A DNA stretch of 64,000 nt from Klebsiella aerogenes KCTC 2190 (GCF_000215745.1 NC_015663.1:2232001-2296000); one strand, 5' to 3'. Numbered from the stretch's first letter, positions 10,271 to 20,139 are shown. Notes: generated by a model from the letters alone, not told the origin. Translations and numbers: made by a program.

Positions 10271-11317
10271 TTAGTTGACGAGAATGATATTACGTCCCTG
10301 GTTTTTGGCTTCATATAGCGCGCTATCGGCGCGTTTTATCGCACTGTCGATGTCGCCACTCACCAGAGGGGTCATCCCGATACTGATAGTGACATGAGTG
10401 GCGACGCTTTCGTTAAAACGATGCGCGATTTTTAAATCGTAAACCCGTTGGCGAATACGCTCTGCTGTCTGGAAGGCGGATTCCGCCGAGCTGCTGGTCA
10501 GCACCACCATAAACTCTTCACCGCCAAAGCGAGCGACGATATCGCGTGAACGCACGGAATTACGAATCGCCGCGGATACCTGGATTAGCGCCTGGTCGCC
10601 CATCATATGGCCATAGTTATCGTTGTAGGCTTTGAAATGGTCAATATCCAAAAGCAGGATGAAATGTTCGCAGGTATCCACTGCCAGGATGTTATCCATC
10701 CGGTTTTGCAGGCCACGGCGGTTATACAGGCCGGTTAATGGATCAAGCATACTGAGATCGTTCAGGGTGTTACGCTCTTGCAACAGTTTATCCATTAGCC
10801 CTTGGGTAAAATTATCGCTGCGCTTTTGCATAATGTTTTGCAACGTAATTCCAGCAACTGGCAGGACAAAGCAGTAAAACATCCGCATCCACTGTTCGCC
10901 GCCGGCCAGTACCAGACACACCATAAAAGTCGGTAGCGAATGTAGAGTAAAGGCAATGATATTGTTAGAAAAAGCGATAGTTCCAATAAACAGGATGCTT
11001 AATAAGGCAATAACCAGAAAGTTAAAATGTGGAGGTGGTAACAATGAGGCTTTTATTACGATGTGCCAGGCCCATAGCATGCCAAATAACAGAGAAATAA
11101 CAGGAATATTTATTTTCTGTTTTGGAAATTTCCAATTCCATAACAAGAACCCCAGGCTGGCGGCACAGATCAGCGAACTCGGCAGCGTGACGGTGACAAT
11201 GGTAAACAGCGGACTGAGCAGCGACAGAGCGGCAGAAACACAATTAAGTAATAAAAAAAGTCGTAAGGAATACTGATATTTTTGCTCGTAATGAGCCCGC
11301 CAGGTTTGTGCAGTCAT
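10271..11317 (-). CDS. Membrane-bound diguanylate cyclase (GGDEF)
   Basis: A 348-residue protein. The first 175 residues hold about six hydrophobic helices forming a membrane sensor of unrecognised type. Residues 185-348 are a GGDEF domain that makes cyclic di-GMP from two GTP. The active-site motif is GGEEF, preceded by RSRD exactly five residues upstream, the RxxD inhibitory site, so product feedback inhibition is expected. The DPLTGLYNRRGL entry motif and IDHFKAYNDNYGH metal/GTP site are intact, so the enzyme should be active. It sits between two Fur-regulated genes (fhuF and yjjZ) and is not a familiar E. coli gene at this place. Confidence 0.88.
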   Translation of the reverse strand: MTAQTWRAHYEQKYQYSLRLFLLLNCVSAALSLLSPLFTIVTVTLPSSLICAASLGFLLWNWKFPKQKINIPVISLLFGMLWAWHIVIKASLLPPPHFNFLVIALLSILFIGTIAFSNNIIAFTLHSLPTFMVCLVLAGGEQWMRMFYCFVLPVAGITLQNIMQKRSDNFTQGLMDKLLQERNTLNDLSMLDPLTGLYNRRGLQNRMDNILAVDTCEHFILLLDIDHFKAYNDNYGHMMGDQALIQVSAAIRNSVRSRDIVARFGGEEFMVVLTSSSAESAFQTAERIRQRVYDLKIAHRFNESVATHVTISIGMTPLVSGDIDSAIKRADSALYEAKNQGRNIILVN

Positions 11318-11526
11318 ATTGGTACTATCATTATTAGTAGTTAAGTTTCAAGATGATGGCTGCCAAAGGGGAAAGATATAAAACAACACGTAATATAAGG
11401 CTATCTGCGCAAATGATCAGACAATGTAATATATAGATTTAATTTGCTTAATTTATCATCCCAATGAATGTATGTCATTACTCCTGAATGCAAGAGTAAT
11501 AAAAGTTAAACTCTCCGGCATGACAA

Positions 11527-11564
11527 ATGATAAAAATTATCATATGATATTGGTTATCATTATC
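11527..11564. promoter_or_regulatory. Double Fur box upstream of yjjZ
   Basis: GATATTGGTTATCATTATC at 11546-11564 matches the 19-base Fur consensus at 16 positions. Directly before it, ATGATAA and TTATCAT (11527-11543) form a perfect 7-base inverted repeat around three A, a second overlapping Fur-type site. They lie 20-55 bases before the yjjZ start, and yjjZ is a Fur-repressed gene in E. coli. Confidence 0.75.
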
Positions 11565-11582
11565 GTTGTGAGAGGCGAAACC

Positions 11583-11822
11583 ATGTTGCAGCGAGCTTTA
11601 GGGAGTGGTTGGGGAATTCTGCTGCCGGGCGTACTGGTGATGGCGTTAGGCATGATTGGCCTGCCGGTGGAAGCCTGGCGCGTGATGATTGTGCTGGGGT
11701 TACTACTATCGGCGGCAATGATCTGGCACCGTCAGTTACGTCATTTCGTACTGTTGCCGTCAAGCGTAGCGCTGGTCAGTGGAATAATGCTGATCATGTT
11801 GAATTTGAAGCTGATGGGATAA
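11583..11822 (+). CDS. yjjZ: YjjZ, DUF1435 small membrane protein
   Basis: A 79-residue, very hydrophobic protein with two to three membrane helices (GWGILLPGVLVMALGM, MIVLGLLLSAAMIW, VALVSGIMLIMLN). The start at the ATG at 11583 follows GAGAGG and matches the E. coli YjjZ N terminus (MLQR, LGSGWG). Function is unknown. The strong Fur boxes in front show it is an iron-starvation gene. Confidence 0.85.
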   Translation: MLQRALGSGWGILLPGVLVMALGMIGLPVEAWRVMIVLGLLLSAAMIWHRQLRHFVLLPSSVALVSGIMLIMLNLKLMG

Positions 11823-11843
11823 AACAGAGAAGGGTAAGAATAT

Positions 11844-11930
11844 TGGTGCGAGGGGGGGGACTTGAACCCCCACGTCCGTAAGGACACTAACACCTGAAGC
11901 TAGCGCGTCTACCAATTCCGCCACCTTCGC
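11844..11930 (-). tRNA. tRNA-Leu (anticodon CAG), copy A
   Basis: An 87-base tRNA reading leftward, from GCGAAGGTGGCGG to the encoded CCA end. The D-loop, CAG anticodon region (GCTTCAGGT), long leucine-type variable arm (GTCCTTACGGAC) and T-arm GGGGGTTCAAGTCCCCC all match E. coli leuV/leuP/leuQ. It is the last of three tandem copies in transcription order and is in the expected place before rsmC. Confidence 0.97.
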
Positions 11931-11959
11931 ACAGTATTCTTAATCTGATATCGCCTCGT

Positions 11960-12046
11960 TGGTGCGAGGGGGGGGACTTGAACCCCCACGTCCGTAAGGA
12001 CACTAACACCTGAAGCTAGCGCGTCTACCAATTCCGCCACCTTCGC
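11960..12046 (-). tRNA. tRNA-Leu (anticodon CAG), copy B
   Basis: An 87-base copy identical to copy A over its whole length, including the encoded CCA. It is the middle gene of the tandem array, separated from copy A by 29 bases, and is expected to be cut from one shared precursor. Confidence 0.97.
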
Positions 12047-12074
12047 CCAGTGCGAGCAATATCAACGTGGATTA

Positions 12075-12160
12075 TGGTGCAGGGGGGGGACTTGAACCCC
12101 CACGTCCGTAAGGACACTAACACCTGAAGCTAGCGCGTCTACCAATTCCGCCACCTTCGC
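12075..12160 (-). tRNA. tRNA-Leu (anticodon CAG), copy C with one-base deletion
   Basis: This copy is 86 bases long. It equals the other two except that the 3' acceptor strand reads CCCTGC before ACCA, where the others read CCCTCGC; one C is missing. The partner of G3 is lost, leaving a bulge or shifting the stem into G-U and A-C mismatches. It is the promoter-proximal copy of the array. It may be a damaged gene, a poorly charged tRNA, or a sequencing error; the change is outside the run of eight G, so a homopolymer error is less likely. Confidence 0.85.
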
Positions 12161-12331
12161 ATACCATCGACACTAAAAAGTATCGTTACCACGGAGGCGC
12201 ATTCTAGTGGTTTTCGGCGACACGTCAATAGTTAATTATGCAGGTTTTCTCGATTGCTGCAAAAATGGGCTATTCAGAGCGAAGGGAAGGCCTGGCGGCA
12301 CGTCGAGCATGCCGCCGATGGGAAAAGAAGA

Positions 12332-13360
12332 TTATTTCCTGGCCTGGCGAGTCATCACCGTGCGGTAAACTTTGAAACGGCCGGTTTGGGCGATCACTTC
12401 GTGGAAGCCAAACGTCTCATCCAGCACCTGCGGATACGGCAGGAAGGCGTTGGCAACGATGCGCAGTTCGCCGCCGCTGTTCAGATGGCGGACCGCGCCG
12501 CGGATCAGCGCCTGCGCCGCTTCAAGACTGGTCTGCAGGCCGTCATGGAATGGCGGATTTGAGATGATCATGTCAAAACGGCCGTTGACTTCAGAGAAGA
12601 CGTTACTGGCAAAAACCTCGCCTTCAAAACCATTCGCGGCAAGCGTCGCGCGGCTGGCTTCGACCGCCGGAGCGCTGACGTCGCATAGCGTCAGGCGTAC
12701 CTTCGGTGAATGACTGGCCAGTACCGTGGCAAGCACCCCGGCGCCGCAGCCGACATCGAGCACTTTACCTTTGGTGTGCGGTTGCAGGGTCGACAGCAGC
12801 AGCTGGCTGCCGACATCGAGGCCGTCGCGGCTGAACACGCCCGGCAGCGTTTTAATGGTCAGATTATCGAGCGTGTACTCGTTCCAGTACTGTTCGGCGT
12901 TGAAGGAGGGCTGTTTTTCCAGACGGCCGTGGTAGAGACCGCAGCGGCGGGCGCTATCCACTTTACTTAGCGGCGCGTATTCGGCGAGCATTTGCTCGGC
13001 GCTACGTACGCCGCTGCGGTTTTCGCCGATCACAAAAATATCGATCCCCACCGGCAGCAGAGAGAGCAGGTTCATCAGTTGGAACTGCGCTTCTGGCTTG
13101 TTCTTCGGCCAGTAGTAGATCAGGGTATCGCAATCGGCGACGTCGGCGGCCTCGGCCACTAAGCTAAAACGAACGTTGTCGCCCATCTGGCGATTCAGGA
13201 CCTGCCAGTGGTGGAATTGTTGGGTATGAGCGCGGCTGCCCGCGGTATCCAGACGTGCAGGCAGGTCATCCTGCAGGTCACCGGCAAACAGAACGCGGGC
13301 GGACTCGAAATCATCACTGTGGCGCAGCAAGACTTCACTTGCCGGGGTAAAAGCTGACAT
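12332..13360 (-). CDS. rsmC: RsmC, 16S rRNA m2G1207 methyltransferase
   Basis: S-adenosylmethionine-dependent enzyme that methylates G1207 of 16S rRNA in the 30S subunit. It is a tandem of two methyltransferase-like domains. The N-terminal one lacks the SAM motifs, and the C-terminal one carries VLDVGCGAG (near residue 200) and the catalytic SNPPFHDG. The start at 13360 follows GGAG at correct spacing and gives 342 residues, nearly the E. coli length. It is divergent from holD. Confidence 0.95.
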   Translation of the reverse strand: MSAFTPASEVLLRHSDDFESARVLFAGDLQDDLPARLDTAGSRAHTQQFHHWQVLNRQMGDNVRFSLVAEAADVADCDTLIYYWPKNKPEAQFQLMNLLSLLPVGIDIFVIGENRSGVRSAEQMLAEYAPLSKVDSARRCGLYHGRLEKQPSFNAEQYWNEYTLDNLTIKTLPGVFSRDGLDVGSQLLLSTLQPHTKGKVLDVGCGAGVLATVLASHSPKVRLTLCDVSAPAVEASRATLAANGFEGEVFASNVFSEVNGRFDMIISNPPFHDGLQTSLEAAQALIRGAVRHLNSGGELRIVANAFLPYPQVLDETFGFHEVIAQTGRFKVYRTVMTRQARK

Positions 13361-13462
13361 GAAACACTCCTTCAATAAGACTGGCGCCGATTATAGTAGT
13401 TTGTTGGCGCAGATACGACGGATTTGCTATATTGCGCGCTTGTTTAACAGGAGTGTTTCGCT

Positions 13463-13876
13463 ATGACTTCCCGACGAGACTGGCAATTACAGCAACTGGG
13501 AATTACCCAGTGGTCGCTGCGTCGCCCGGGGGCGTTGCAGGGCGAAATCGCTATCTCGCTTCCTGAACATATTCGTCTGGTGATGGTGGCGGAAACCCCG
13601 CCGTCGCTGACTGAACCGCTTATTAGCGATATTCTGCGCGCGCTCTCGATTCGCGCCGATCAGGTACTGCAGCTTACGCCGGACCGGGTAGCGATGCTGC
13701 CGCAAAATAGCCGCTGCAACAGCTGGCGACTGGGCTGCGAGACGCCGCTGTCGCTGGCGGGCGCCCAGGTCTCGACGCCCGTTTTTGATGAACTTCAGAG
13801 CAGCGCGCCGGCTCGCATCGCGCTCTGGCAACAAATCTGCGCACATGAACACGATTTCTACCCTCAGCACGGCTGA
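13463..13876 (+). CDS. holD: HolD, DNA polymerase III psi subunit
   Basis: A 137-residue subunit that links the clamp loader to SSB through chi. The N terminus (TSRRDWQLQQLGITQW) is the conserved segment that binds the clamp-loader collar, and the length is identical to E. coli. Its 3' end overlaps rimI by 32 bases in another frame, so the two are translationally linked. Confidence 0.96.
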   Translation: MTSRRDWQLQQLGITQWSLRRPGALQGEIAISLPEHIRLVMVAETPPSLTEPLISDILRALSIRADQVLQLTPDRVAMLPQNSRCNSWRLGCETPLSLAGAQVSTPVFDELQSSAPARIALWQQICAHEHDFYPQHG

Positions 13877-14291
13877 TTTATCCAAAGCCTGGCAAATCGA
13901 AAAACGCGCCCACGCTTTTCCGTGGAGCGAACAAACCTTTGCCAGCAATCAGGGTGAACGTTATCTGAATTACCAACTGGCAGTGGATGGAGAAATGGCG
14001 GCATTTGCCATTACTCAGATTGTCCTTGATGAAGCGACGCTTTTTAACATCGCCGTCGACCCCGCCTACCAGCGCCGCGGCCTGGGACGGGAACTGCTGG
14101 AACATGTTATTGATGAAGTAGAAAAACTCGGCGTCGTCACGCTGTGGCTGGAGGTGCGGGCATCGAATGTCGCCGCCATCGCGCTCTACGAAAGCTTAGG
14201 CTTTAACGAGGCGACTATCCGCCGCAATTACTACCCTACGGCCGACGGGCGTGAAGACGCAATTATCATGGCTCTGCCAATCAGTATGTAA
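13845..14291 (+). CDS. rimI: RimI, ribosomal protein S18 N-acetyltransferase
   Basis: GNAT acetyltransferase of 148 residues that modifies the N-terminal alanine of S18. The acetyl-CoA pyrophosphate loop is QRRGLG near residues 77-82, and the RNYYP stretch near the C terminus contributes to substrate binding. The internal ATG at 13845 gives the E. coli N terminus MNTIS and length; an in-frame start 60 bases upstream would add an unlikely extension inside holD. Confidence 0.95.
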   Translation: MNTISTLSTADLSKAWQIEKRAHAFPWSEQTFASNQGERYLNYQLAVDGEMAAFAITQIVLDEATLFNIAVDPAYQRRGLGRELLEHVIDEVEKLGVVTLWLEVRASNVAAIALYESLGFNEATIRRNYYPTADGREDAIIMALPISM

Positions 14292-14305
14292 GACAAGGTG
14301 AAACG

Positions 14306-14983
14306 ATGAAATGGGACTGGATTTTCTTTGATGCCGATGAAACGTTGTTTACGTTTGACTCTTTCAGCGGTTTACAGCGGATGTTTCTCGACTATAGCGT
14401 GACATTTACCGCCAAAGATTTTCAGGACTATCAGGCCGTTAATAAGCCGCTGTGGGTGGATTATCAAAACGGCGCCATCACCTCGCTACAATTACAGCAT
14501 CAGCGTTTTGATAGCTGGGCGGAACGTTTGAACGTCCCTCCGGGCGAACTGAACGACGCTTTCATGAATGCGATGGCGGAAATCTGCGCGCCGCTGCCGG
14601 GCGCCGTATCGCTGCTGAATGCGCTGCAGGGCAAGGTAAAAATGGGCATCATCACCAACGGTTTTACCTCGTTGCAGCAGACTCGACTGGAACGAACAGG
14701 CCTGCGCGATCACTTTGATTTGCTGATTATTTCTGAGGAAGTCGGCGTCGCGAAGCCGGATGCGCGTATCTTCGATTACGCGCTGGCGCAAGCGGGTAAT
14801 CCGTCGCGCGACAGGGTATTGATGGTTGGCGATACCGCCGAGTCGGATATCCGCGGCGGCGTCAATGCCGGGCTTGCCACCTGTTGGTTGAATGCGCACC
14901 AGCAAACGCTGCCGGCAGACCTGCAGCCAGACTGGACGGTGACCTCTTTAAGCGAACTGGAGCAACTCCTGTGTAAACACTAA
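14306..14983 (+). CDS. yjjG: YjjG, pyrimidine 5'-nucleotidase
   Basis: HAD-superfamily phosphatase of 225 residues. Motif [13 protein letters not shown] carries the nucleophilic Asp, motif II is ITNG, and motif III/IV contain KPD and VGDTAESDI. In E. coli the enzyme dephosphorylates dUMP, dTMP and UMP and cleans up non-canonical pyrimidine nucleotides. It is the third gene of the holD-rimI-yjjG unit, 14 bases after rimI. Confidence 0.95.
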   Translation: MKWDWIFFDADETLFTFDSFSGLQRMFLDYSVTFTAKDFQDYQAVNKPLWVDYQNGAITSLQLQHQRFDSWAERLNVPPGELNDAFMNAMAEICAPLPGAVSLLNALQGKVKMGIITNGFTSLQQTRLERTGLRDHFDLLIISEEVGVAKPDARIFDYALAQAGNPSRDRVLMVGDTAESDIRGGVNAGLATCWLNAHQQTLPADLQPDWTVTSLSELEQLLCKH

Positions 14984-15074
14984 TTGCCTCCCCCCCATTG
15001 ATGGGTAAAATAGCCGCAATTTTTCGTATTCCACATGCGCGGCCCATTGCCGCGTTTACTTAGAAGATTGAATT

Positions 15075-16664
15075 ATGACGTTGTCTCCTTATCTGCAAGA
15101 GGTGGCTAAACGCCGCACTTTTGCCATTATTTCTCACCCGGATGCCGGTAAGACCACCATCACTGAAAAAGTGCTGCTGTTCGGACAGGCGATTCAGACC
15201 GCAGGTACCGTGAAGGGCCGTGGTTCCAGCCAGCATGCTAAATCCGACTGGATGGAAATGGAAAAGCAGCGTGGGATCTCGATTACCACCTCGGTGATGC
15301 AGTTCCCGTACCATGACAGCCTGGTTAACCTGCTGGATACCCCGGGGCACGAAGACTTCTCCGAAGATACTTACCGTACCCTGACGGCGGTTGACTGCTG
15401 TCTGATGGTTATCGATGCGGCGAAAGGCGTCGAAGATCGTACCCGCAAGCTGATGGAAGTTACCCGTCTGCGCGATACGCCGATCCTCACCTTTATGAAC
15501 AAACTCGACCGTGATATCCGCGATCCGATGGAATTGCTGGATGAAGTCGAAAATGAGCTGAAAATCGGCTGCGCGCCGATTACCTGGCCTATCGGCTGCG
15601 GCAAGCTGTTTAAAGGGGTTTATCATCTTTATAAAGATGAAACTTACCTCTATCAGACCGGTAAAGGGCACACCATTCAGGAAGTGCGCGTGGTTAAGGG
15701 GTTGAATAACCCTGAACTCGATGCCGCGGTGGGCGACGATTTGGCGCAGCAGCTGCGCGATGAACTGGAACTGGTGCAGGGCGCTTCGAACGAGTTCGAT
15801 AAAGAACTGTTCCTGGCGGGCGAAATTACTCCGGTGTTCTTCGGGACCGCATTAGGCAACTTCGGCGTGGATCATATGCTGGATGGCCTGGTGGAGTGGG
15901 CGCCGGCGCCGATGCCGCGTAACACTGATACCCGTGAAGTGACGGCTACAGAAGAGAAATTCACCGGCTTCGTGTTTAAGATTCAGGCCAACATGGACCC
16001 GAAACACCGCGACCGCGTGGCCTTTATGCGCGTGGTTTCCGGCAAATACGAGAAAGGCATGAAGCTGCGTCAGGTGCGTATCGGCAAAGACGTGGTGATT
16101 TCCGACGCGCTGACCTTTATGGCGGGCGATCGTTCGCACGTTGAAGAAGCCTACCCTGGCGATATTATCGGTCTGCATAACCACGGCACCATTCAGATTG
16201 GCGACACCTTTACCCAGGGCGAAATGATGAAGTTCACCGGTATTCCGAACTTCGCGCCGGAACTGTTCCGTCGTATTCGCCTGAAAGATCCGCTGAAGCA
16301 GAAACAGCTGCTGAAAGGGCTGGTACAGCTGTCTGAAGAGGGTGCGGTACAGGTCTTCCGTCCGATCGCTAATAACGATCTGATCGTTGGCGCCGTCGGC
16401 GTGCTGCAGTTTGACGTGGTGGTAGCGCGTCTGAAAAGCGAATACAACGTTGAAGCGATTTACGAATCCGTTAACGTGGCCACCGCGCGTTGGGTTGAAT
16501 CGACAGACGTGAAGAAATTCGAAGAGTTTAAGCGTAAGAACGAAGTTCAGCTGGCGCTGGATGGCGGCGATAATCTGACCTATATCGCCCCGACGATGGT
16601 GAACCTGAACCTGACGCAAGAGCGTTACCCTGACGTGGTGTTCCGCAAAACCCGCGAGCACTAA
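15075..16664 (+). CDS. prfC: Peptide chain release factor 3
   Basis: GTPase of 529 residues that recycles RF1 and RF2 after termination. The G1 motif [10 protein letters not shown]3 [14 protein letters not shown] and G4 NKLDRD are intact. Domains II and III follow, with the RF3-specific C terminus. It has its own promoter region in the 91-base gap after yjjG and ends at a GC-rich hairpin. Confidence 0.98.
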   Translation: MTLSPYLQEVAKRRTFAIISHPDAGKTTITEKVLLFGQAIQTAGTVKGRGSSQHAKSDWMEMEKQRGISITTSVMQFPYHDSLVNLLDTPGHEDFSEDTYRTLTAVDCCLMVIDAAKGVEDRTRKLMEVTRLRDTPILTFMNKLDRDIRDPMELLDEVENELKIGCAPITWPIGCGKLFKGVYHLYKDETYLYQTGKGHTIQEVRVVKGLNNPELDAAVGDDLAQQLRDELELVQGASNEFDKELFLAGEITPVFFGTALGNFGVDHMLDGLVEWAPAPMPRNTDTREVTATEEKFTGFVFKIQANMDPKHRDRVAFMRVVSGKYEKGMKLRQVRIGKDVVISDALTFMAGDRSHVEEAYPGDIIGLHNHGTIQIGDTFTQGEMMKFTGIPNFAPELFRRIRLKDPLKQKQLLKGLVQLSEEGAVQVFRPIANNDLIVGAVGVLQFDVVVARLKSEYNVEAIYESVNVATARWVESTDVKKFEEFKRKNEVQLALDGGDNLTYIAPTMVNLNLTQERYPDVVFRKTREH

Positions 16665-16671
16665 TGCCTCT

Positions 16672-16706
16672 CTGGAGCGCGGCGACGCTGCGCTCCAGCC
16701 TGTTTT
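16672..16706 (+). terminator. prfC terminator
   Basis: A perfect 9-bp stem, CTGGAGCGC with GCGCTCCAG, lies 8 bases after the prfC stop and is followed by a short T-run (TGTTTT). Confidence 0.7.
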
Positions 16707-16881
16707 ACCCGTCTCTCTCCTTACCATAGAAAGTTCTTAAATCTGCGCGAATCGTAGCTTTTTTATTCAAACCCTCCGCCGCATCTCCGCTCATCTACTA
16801 TATTTATTAAGCACTTTTCAGAAACCTGGCTGAATAAACAGCCATGTGTTTTACCAAAGCAGACATCGTGAGGGCATACCA

Positions 16882-17493
16882 ATGACCAGACTAAAGAGCG
16901 CCAGGCTATTGCTGCCTCTCTTCTTAGGCTCAGCGTTGATAAGCGCCTCGACCTATGCGGAAACCACCGTCACAGATAGCGCCAAGGCTGCCGCGACCAG
17001 CGCCGGAGACAGCGTCGATAAATCGATCAACAAGGTTGGCGATTTTATGGATGACAGCACGATCACCGCCCGTGTCAAAGCGGCGCTGATCGATGACAAA
17101 AGGATCCGTAGTACCGATATCTCGGTGAAAACGGAAAACAAAGTGGTGACCTTAAGCGGAACGGTGGAGAGCGCTGAGCAAAAATCACAGGCCGTTAGCG
17201 CGGCGAAAGGCGTCGAAGGGGTGAGTTCGGTAAGCGATAAGCTGACCGTGGCGGGTGAAAAATCGGCAAGCCTGAAGGGCTATGCTGGCGACACCGCTAT
17301 CACCAGCGAAGTCAAAGCCAAACTGCTCGCGGACGATATCGTTCCGTCGCGTAAGGTGACGGTTGAAACCAGTGACGGGGTCGTTCATCTCTCCGGAACC
17401 CTGGAATCGAGCAAGCAGGTCGATCGCGCGGCAGACATTGCCAAAGCGGTTACCGGTGTTAAGAGCGTGAAGAACGATCTTAAAGTGCAGTAA
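16882..17493 (+). CDS. osmY: OsmY, osmotically inducible periplasmic chaperone
   Basis: A 203-residue secreted protein with a signal peptide ending near residue 27 ([10 protein letters not shown]) and two BON domains (about 54-120 and 133-200), each carrying the [10 protein letters not shown] / [14 protein letters not shown] core. OsmY is an RpoS- and osmolarity-induced periplasmic protein that binds unfolded or outer-membrane proteins. The ATG at 16882 follows GTGAGGG and gives the expected signal peptide. It is followed by ytjA, as in E. coli. Confidence 0.95.
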   Translation: MTRLKSARLLLPLFLGSALISASTYAETTVTDSAKAAATSAGDSVDKSINKVGDFMDDSTITARVKAALIDDKRIRSTDISVKTENKVVTLSGTVESAEQKSQAVSAAKGVEGVSSVSDKLTVAGEKSASLKGYAGDTAITSEVKAKLLADDIVPSRKVTVETSDGVVHLSGTLESSKQVDRAADIAKAVTGVKSVKNDLKVQ

Positions 17494-17615
17494 GGGTATT
17501 TATTAAAAGATATCGCCAGCGGCGAGACCGCTGAGCGAGTTGTACGCAGGGTTGATGTATGCGCGGCCTGAGCGCGCAGAAAAGCGACCGTTAATCATAT
17601 GGTAAGGAGAACAGT

Positions 17616-17777
17616 ATGTTTAGATGGGGCATTATTTTTCTGATCATCGCGTTAATTGCCGCCGCATTGGGTTTTGGTGGTCTGGCGGGTACCGCGGCGT
17701 GGGCGGCTAAAATCGTCTTTGTTGTCGGTATTATCATTTTCCTGGTCAGCCTGTTTACCGGGCGAAAACGACCCTAG
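17616..17777 (+). CDS. ytjA: YtjA, DUF1328 small membrane protein
   Basis: A 53-residue protein too short for most gene finders. The sequence begins [16 protein letters not shown], continues with [11 protein letters not shown], and ends GRKRP. It forms two membrane helices around a GFGGLAGTA loop and is nearly identical to E. coli YtjA. The ribosome site TAAGGAGA precedes the ATG by 5 bases. Function is unknown. It is paired with osmY and probably shares its stress control. Confidence 0.93.
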   Translation: MFRWGIIFLIIALIAAALGFGGLAGTAAWAAKIVFVVGIIIFLVSLFTGRKRP

Positions 17778-17837
17778 AGGCGATGTGCCGAAAGGCGTGA
17801 ATCAATAACCGCGCAGTGATGACATAACGTCTTACAT

Positions 17838-17863
17838 AAAGCCAGTCAATGTGACTGGCTTTT
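17838..17863 (+). terminator. Terminator after ytjA
   Basis: An 11-bp perfect stem, AAAGCCAGTCA with TGACTGGCTTT, has a 3-base loop and is followed by TG. It separates osmY-ytjA from yjjU. Confidence 0.85.
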
Positions 17864-17928
17864 GCGGTTTCAGGGGACGACAATTTGCGTTACTTTAATG
17901 ACAGAAAATAGACAAACAGGAAAGCAGG

Positions 17929-19002
17929 GTGGGGCAACGCATTCCCGTGACGTTGGGCAATATCGCCCCGTTAGCGGTAAAACCCTTCCGTCCAGGCAAA
18001 TTGGCTCTGGTGTGTGAAGGCGGTGGTCAGAGAGGTATTTTCACAGCCGGGGTTCTGGACGAATTCATGCGCGCTGGATTTAACCCTTTCGACCTGATGC
18101 TCGGCACTTCCGCTGGCGCGCAAAACATCTCCGCTTATATCTGTAATCAGCAGGGCTACGCCCGTAAAGTCATTACGCGTTACACCACCTCGCGGCAATT
18201 TTTTGACCCGATGCGCTTCGTACGCGGCGGCAATCTTATCGATCTCGATTGGCTGGTCGATTCCACTGCACAACAAATGCCGCTGGCGATGAACTATGCC
18301 GAGGAGCAGTTCGCGCTAGGTAAAGAGTTGTGGATGTGCGCCTGCCGCGGTGACGACTACACGGCAAACTATTTTTCCCCTACCCGCCAGACCTGGCTTG
18401 ATCTGATCCGCGCCTCCAGCGCCATTCCAGGTTTTTACCGTAGCGGTGTCCTGCTGGATGGCGTGAACTACCTCGATGGCGGCGTCAGCGACGCGATCCC
18501 TGTGCAGGAGGCGGCGCGCCGCGGCGCGCAGACTATTGTGGTTATCCGTACCGTCCCTTCGCAGATGTTCTACACTCCGCAGTGGTTTAAACGGATGGAG
18601 CGCTGGCTGGGGGAAAGCAGTTTGCAGCCTTTTGTGAACCTGGTACAGCACCACGAAACCACCTATCGCGCGACGCAGCAGTTTATTGAAAAGCCGCCGG
18701 GTAAACTGCGGATATTCGAAATCTATCCGCAGCGGCCACTGCGCAGTATGGCGCTTGGCAGCCGTCTGCCGGCGCTGCTGGAAGATTATAAAACCGGGCG
18801 CCAGTGCGGCCGCTACTTCCTCGCCACGGTAGGGAAACTGCTGACCGAGCAACCGCCGCTGTTACGTCATGCGCCGCGTGTGGCAATGCCGACGCCGGTG
18901 GTGGTGCCGCCGCTGCCGGTAGCTAACGAAACGCCGCAACAGGCGATTATCACCGCGCCGCAGGCTAATGACCCCAGCTTTAATAACGAGGATCTGGCGT
19001 GA
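17929..19002 (+). CDS. yjjU: YjjU, patatin-like phospholipase
   Basis: A 357-residue patatin/RssA-family serine hydrolase. The oxyanion-hole motif GGGQRG is near residue 32-37, the nucleophile elbow GTSAG near 60-64, and the catalytic aspartate lies in YLDGG near 183-187. It starts with GTG. Cellular substrate is unknown; acyl ester hydrolysis is the family activity. The end overlaps yjjV by 4 bases (GTGA), indicating coupled translation. Confidence 0.93.
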   Translation: MGQRIPVTLGNIAPLAVKPFRPGKLALVCEGGGQRGIFTAGVLDEFMRAGFNPFDLMLGTSAGAQNISAYICNQQGYARKVITRYTTSRQFFDPMRFVRGGNLIDLDWLVDSTAQQMPLAMNYAEEQFALGKELWMCACRGDDYTANYFSPTRQTWLDLIRASSAIPGFYRSGVLLDGVNYLDGGVSDAIPVQEAARRGAQTIVVIRTVPSQMFYTPQWFKRMERWLGESSLQPFVNLVQHHETTYRATQQFIEKPPGKLRIFEIYPQRPLRSMALGSRLPALLEDYKTGRQCGRYFLATVGKLLTEQPPLLRHAPRVAMPTPVVVPPLPVANETPQQAIITAPQANDPSFNNEDLA

Positions 19003-19784
19003 CGTTACGCTTTATTGATACCCACTGTCATTTCGATTTTCCCCCATTTACAGAGGATGAGCCGGCGAGTATCGCACGGGCGGCGCAGGCCGGCGTTGGG
19101 CGCATAATCGTGCCGTCGATATCCGCCGCGAGCTTTGCTCGCGTGCTGGCGCTGGCGGAGCAACACGAGCCGCTGTATGCCGCGTTAGGGATGCATCCCA
19201 TTGTTATCGAACAGCATGATGACCGCGGGTTAGCGCAACTGGAAAGCTATCTTGCACAGCGTCATCCGAAACTCGTGGCAGTCGGGGAGATTGGCCTCGA
19301 TCTCTACCGCGACGATCCGCAATACGATCGCCAACAGGCGCTGCTGGAAGCGCAATTGCGGCTGGCAAAGCGTTACGATTTGCCGGTGATCCTGCATTCG
19401 CGCCGCACCCACGATAAGCTGGCGATGTTGCTAAAAAAACATAACCTGCCGCGCGCCGGGGTGGTGCATGGTTTTGCCGGCAGCCTGCAGCAGGCGGAAC
19501 GTTTTGTACAGCTGGGCTATAAGATTGGCGTTGGCGGTACCATTACCTATCCCCGCGCCAGCAAAACTCGCGATGTTATGGCGCGTCTGCCGCTTTCTTC
19601 GCTGCTGCTGGAAACCGATGCTCCGGATATGCCGCTGAATGGTTTTCAGGGACAGCCGAACCGCCCGGAACAGGCGGCCCGCGTCTTTGACTCGCTCTGC
19701 GAACTGCGCGCGGAACCGGCGCAGGAAATTGAAGCGGCACTACTGGCGAATACCAAAAACCTCTTTACCGCGCTAACCCTCTAA
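18999..19784 (+). CDS. yjjV: YjjV, TatD-family metal-dependent hydrolase
   Basis: A 261-residue TIM-barrel hydrolase with the family metal ligands: DTHCHFD near residue 7-13, GEIGLD near 92-97, HSRR near 130, HGFAG near 154, and the late LETDAPD near 204. TatD relatives act as Mg-dependent 3'-5' DNA exonucleases; the precise role of YjjV is not settled. It uses a GTG start overlapping yjjU. In E. coli yjjW and yjjI follow, but here deoC comes next. Confidence 0.93.
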   Translation: MTLRFIDTHCHFDFPPFTEDEPASIARAAQAGVGRIIVPSISAASFARVLALAEQHEPLYAALGMHPIVIEQHDDRGLAQLESYLAQRHPKLVAVGEIGLDLYRDDPQYDRQQALLEAQLRLAKRYDLPVILHSRRTHDKLAMLLKKHNLPRAGVVHGFAGSLQQAERFVQLGYKIGVGGTITYPRASKTRDVMARLPLSSLLLETDAPDMPLNGFQGQPNRPEQAARVFDSLCELRAEPAQEIEAALLANTKNLFTALTL

Positions 19785-19946
19785 CGACCCACATACTGGA
19801 CAACGTCGTCCCCGGCTCTGGTCGGGTGTGACAATCCCATCATTTTTTATAAATATAAAATTCATTAAGTTTCAATCAGAAAGTATATTTATGGCCAGGA
19901 TTTGCACAATTTGTGCGCCATGACGTCGAGATAACTCGTTTTGATA

Positions 19947-19962
19947 TGTTAGAATAATAACA
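19947..19962. promoter_or_regulatory. DeoR operator O1 (deoP1 region)
   Basis: TGTTAGAATAATAACA matches the E. coli DeoR palindrome TGTTAGAATTCTAACA at 14 of 16 positions. It lies about 245 bases before deoC in the 408-base gap after yjjV. Together with the second site at 20124 it permits the looping repression known for the deo operon, relieved by deoxyribose-5-phosphate. Confidence 0.8.
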
Positions 19963-20035
19963 TCACCATGAACTTCGGTTTGCCGATTATGCTTAAACAG
20001 GAGATGACGGTGAGGCTGGCGGGAATTGCTGGTTA

Positions 20036-20139
20036 ATTGTGATTTTTATCACGTTACAGTAATGCAAATTAGTAATTAGTTTTCATTAACTGTGATGAAT
20101 GTCGAAGTGTAATGGCGAGCGGTTGTTACAATAGTAACA
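20036..20139 (+). promoter_or_regulatory. deoP2 control region: CRP, CytR and DeoR sites
   Basis: An upstream CRP site TGTGATTTTTATCACG starts at 20038. It is followed by the CytR-type stretch TTACAGTAATGCAAA, a second CRP-like site TGTGATGAATGTCGAA near 20091, and a second DeoR operator TGTTACAATAGTAACA at 20124-20139. The order and spacing follow E. coli deoP2, where two cAMP-CRP dimers flank CytR and nucleosides relieve repression. Confidence 0.8.

Noticed and set aside
15852..16727. Long minus-strand frame under prfC
   Set aside because: Shadow of the prfC coding strand; composition typical of reverse-complemented codons.
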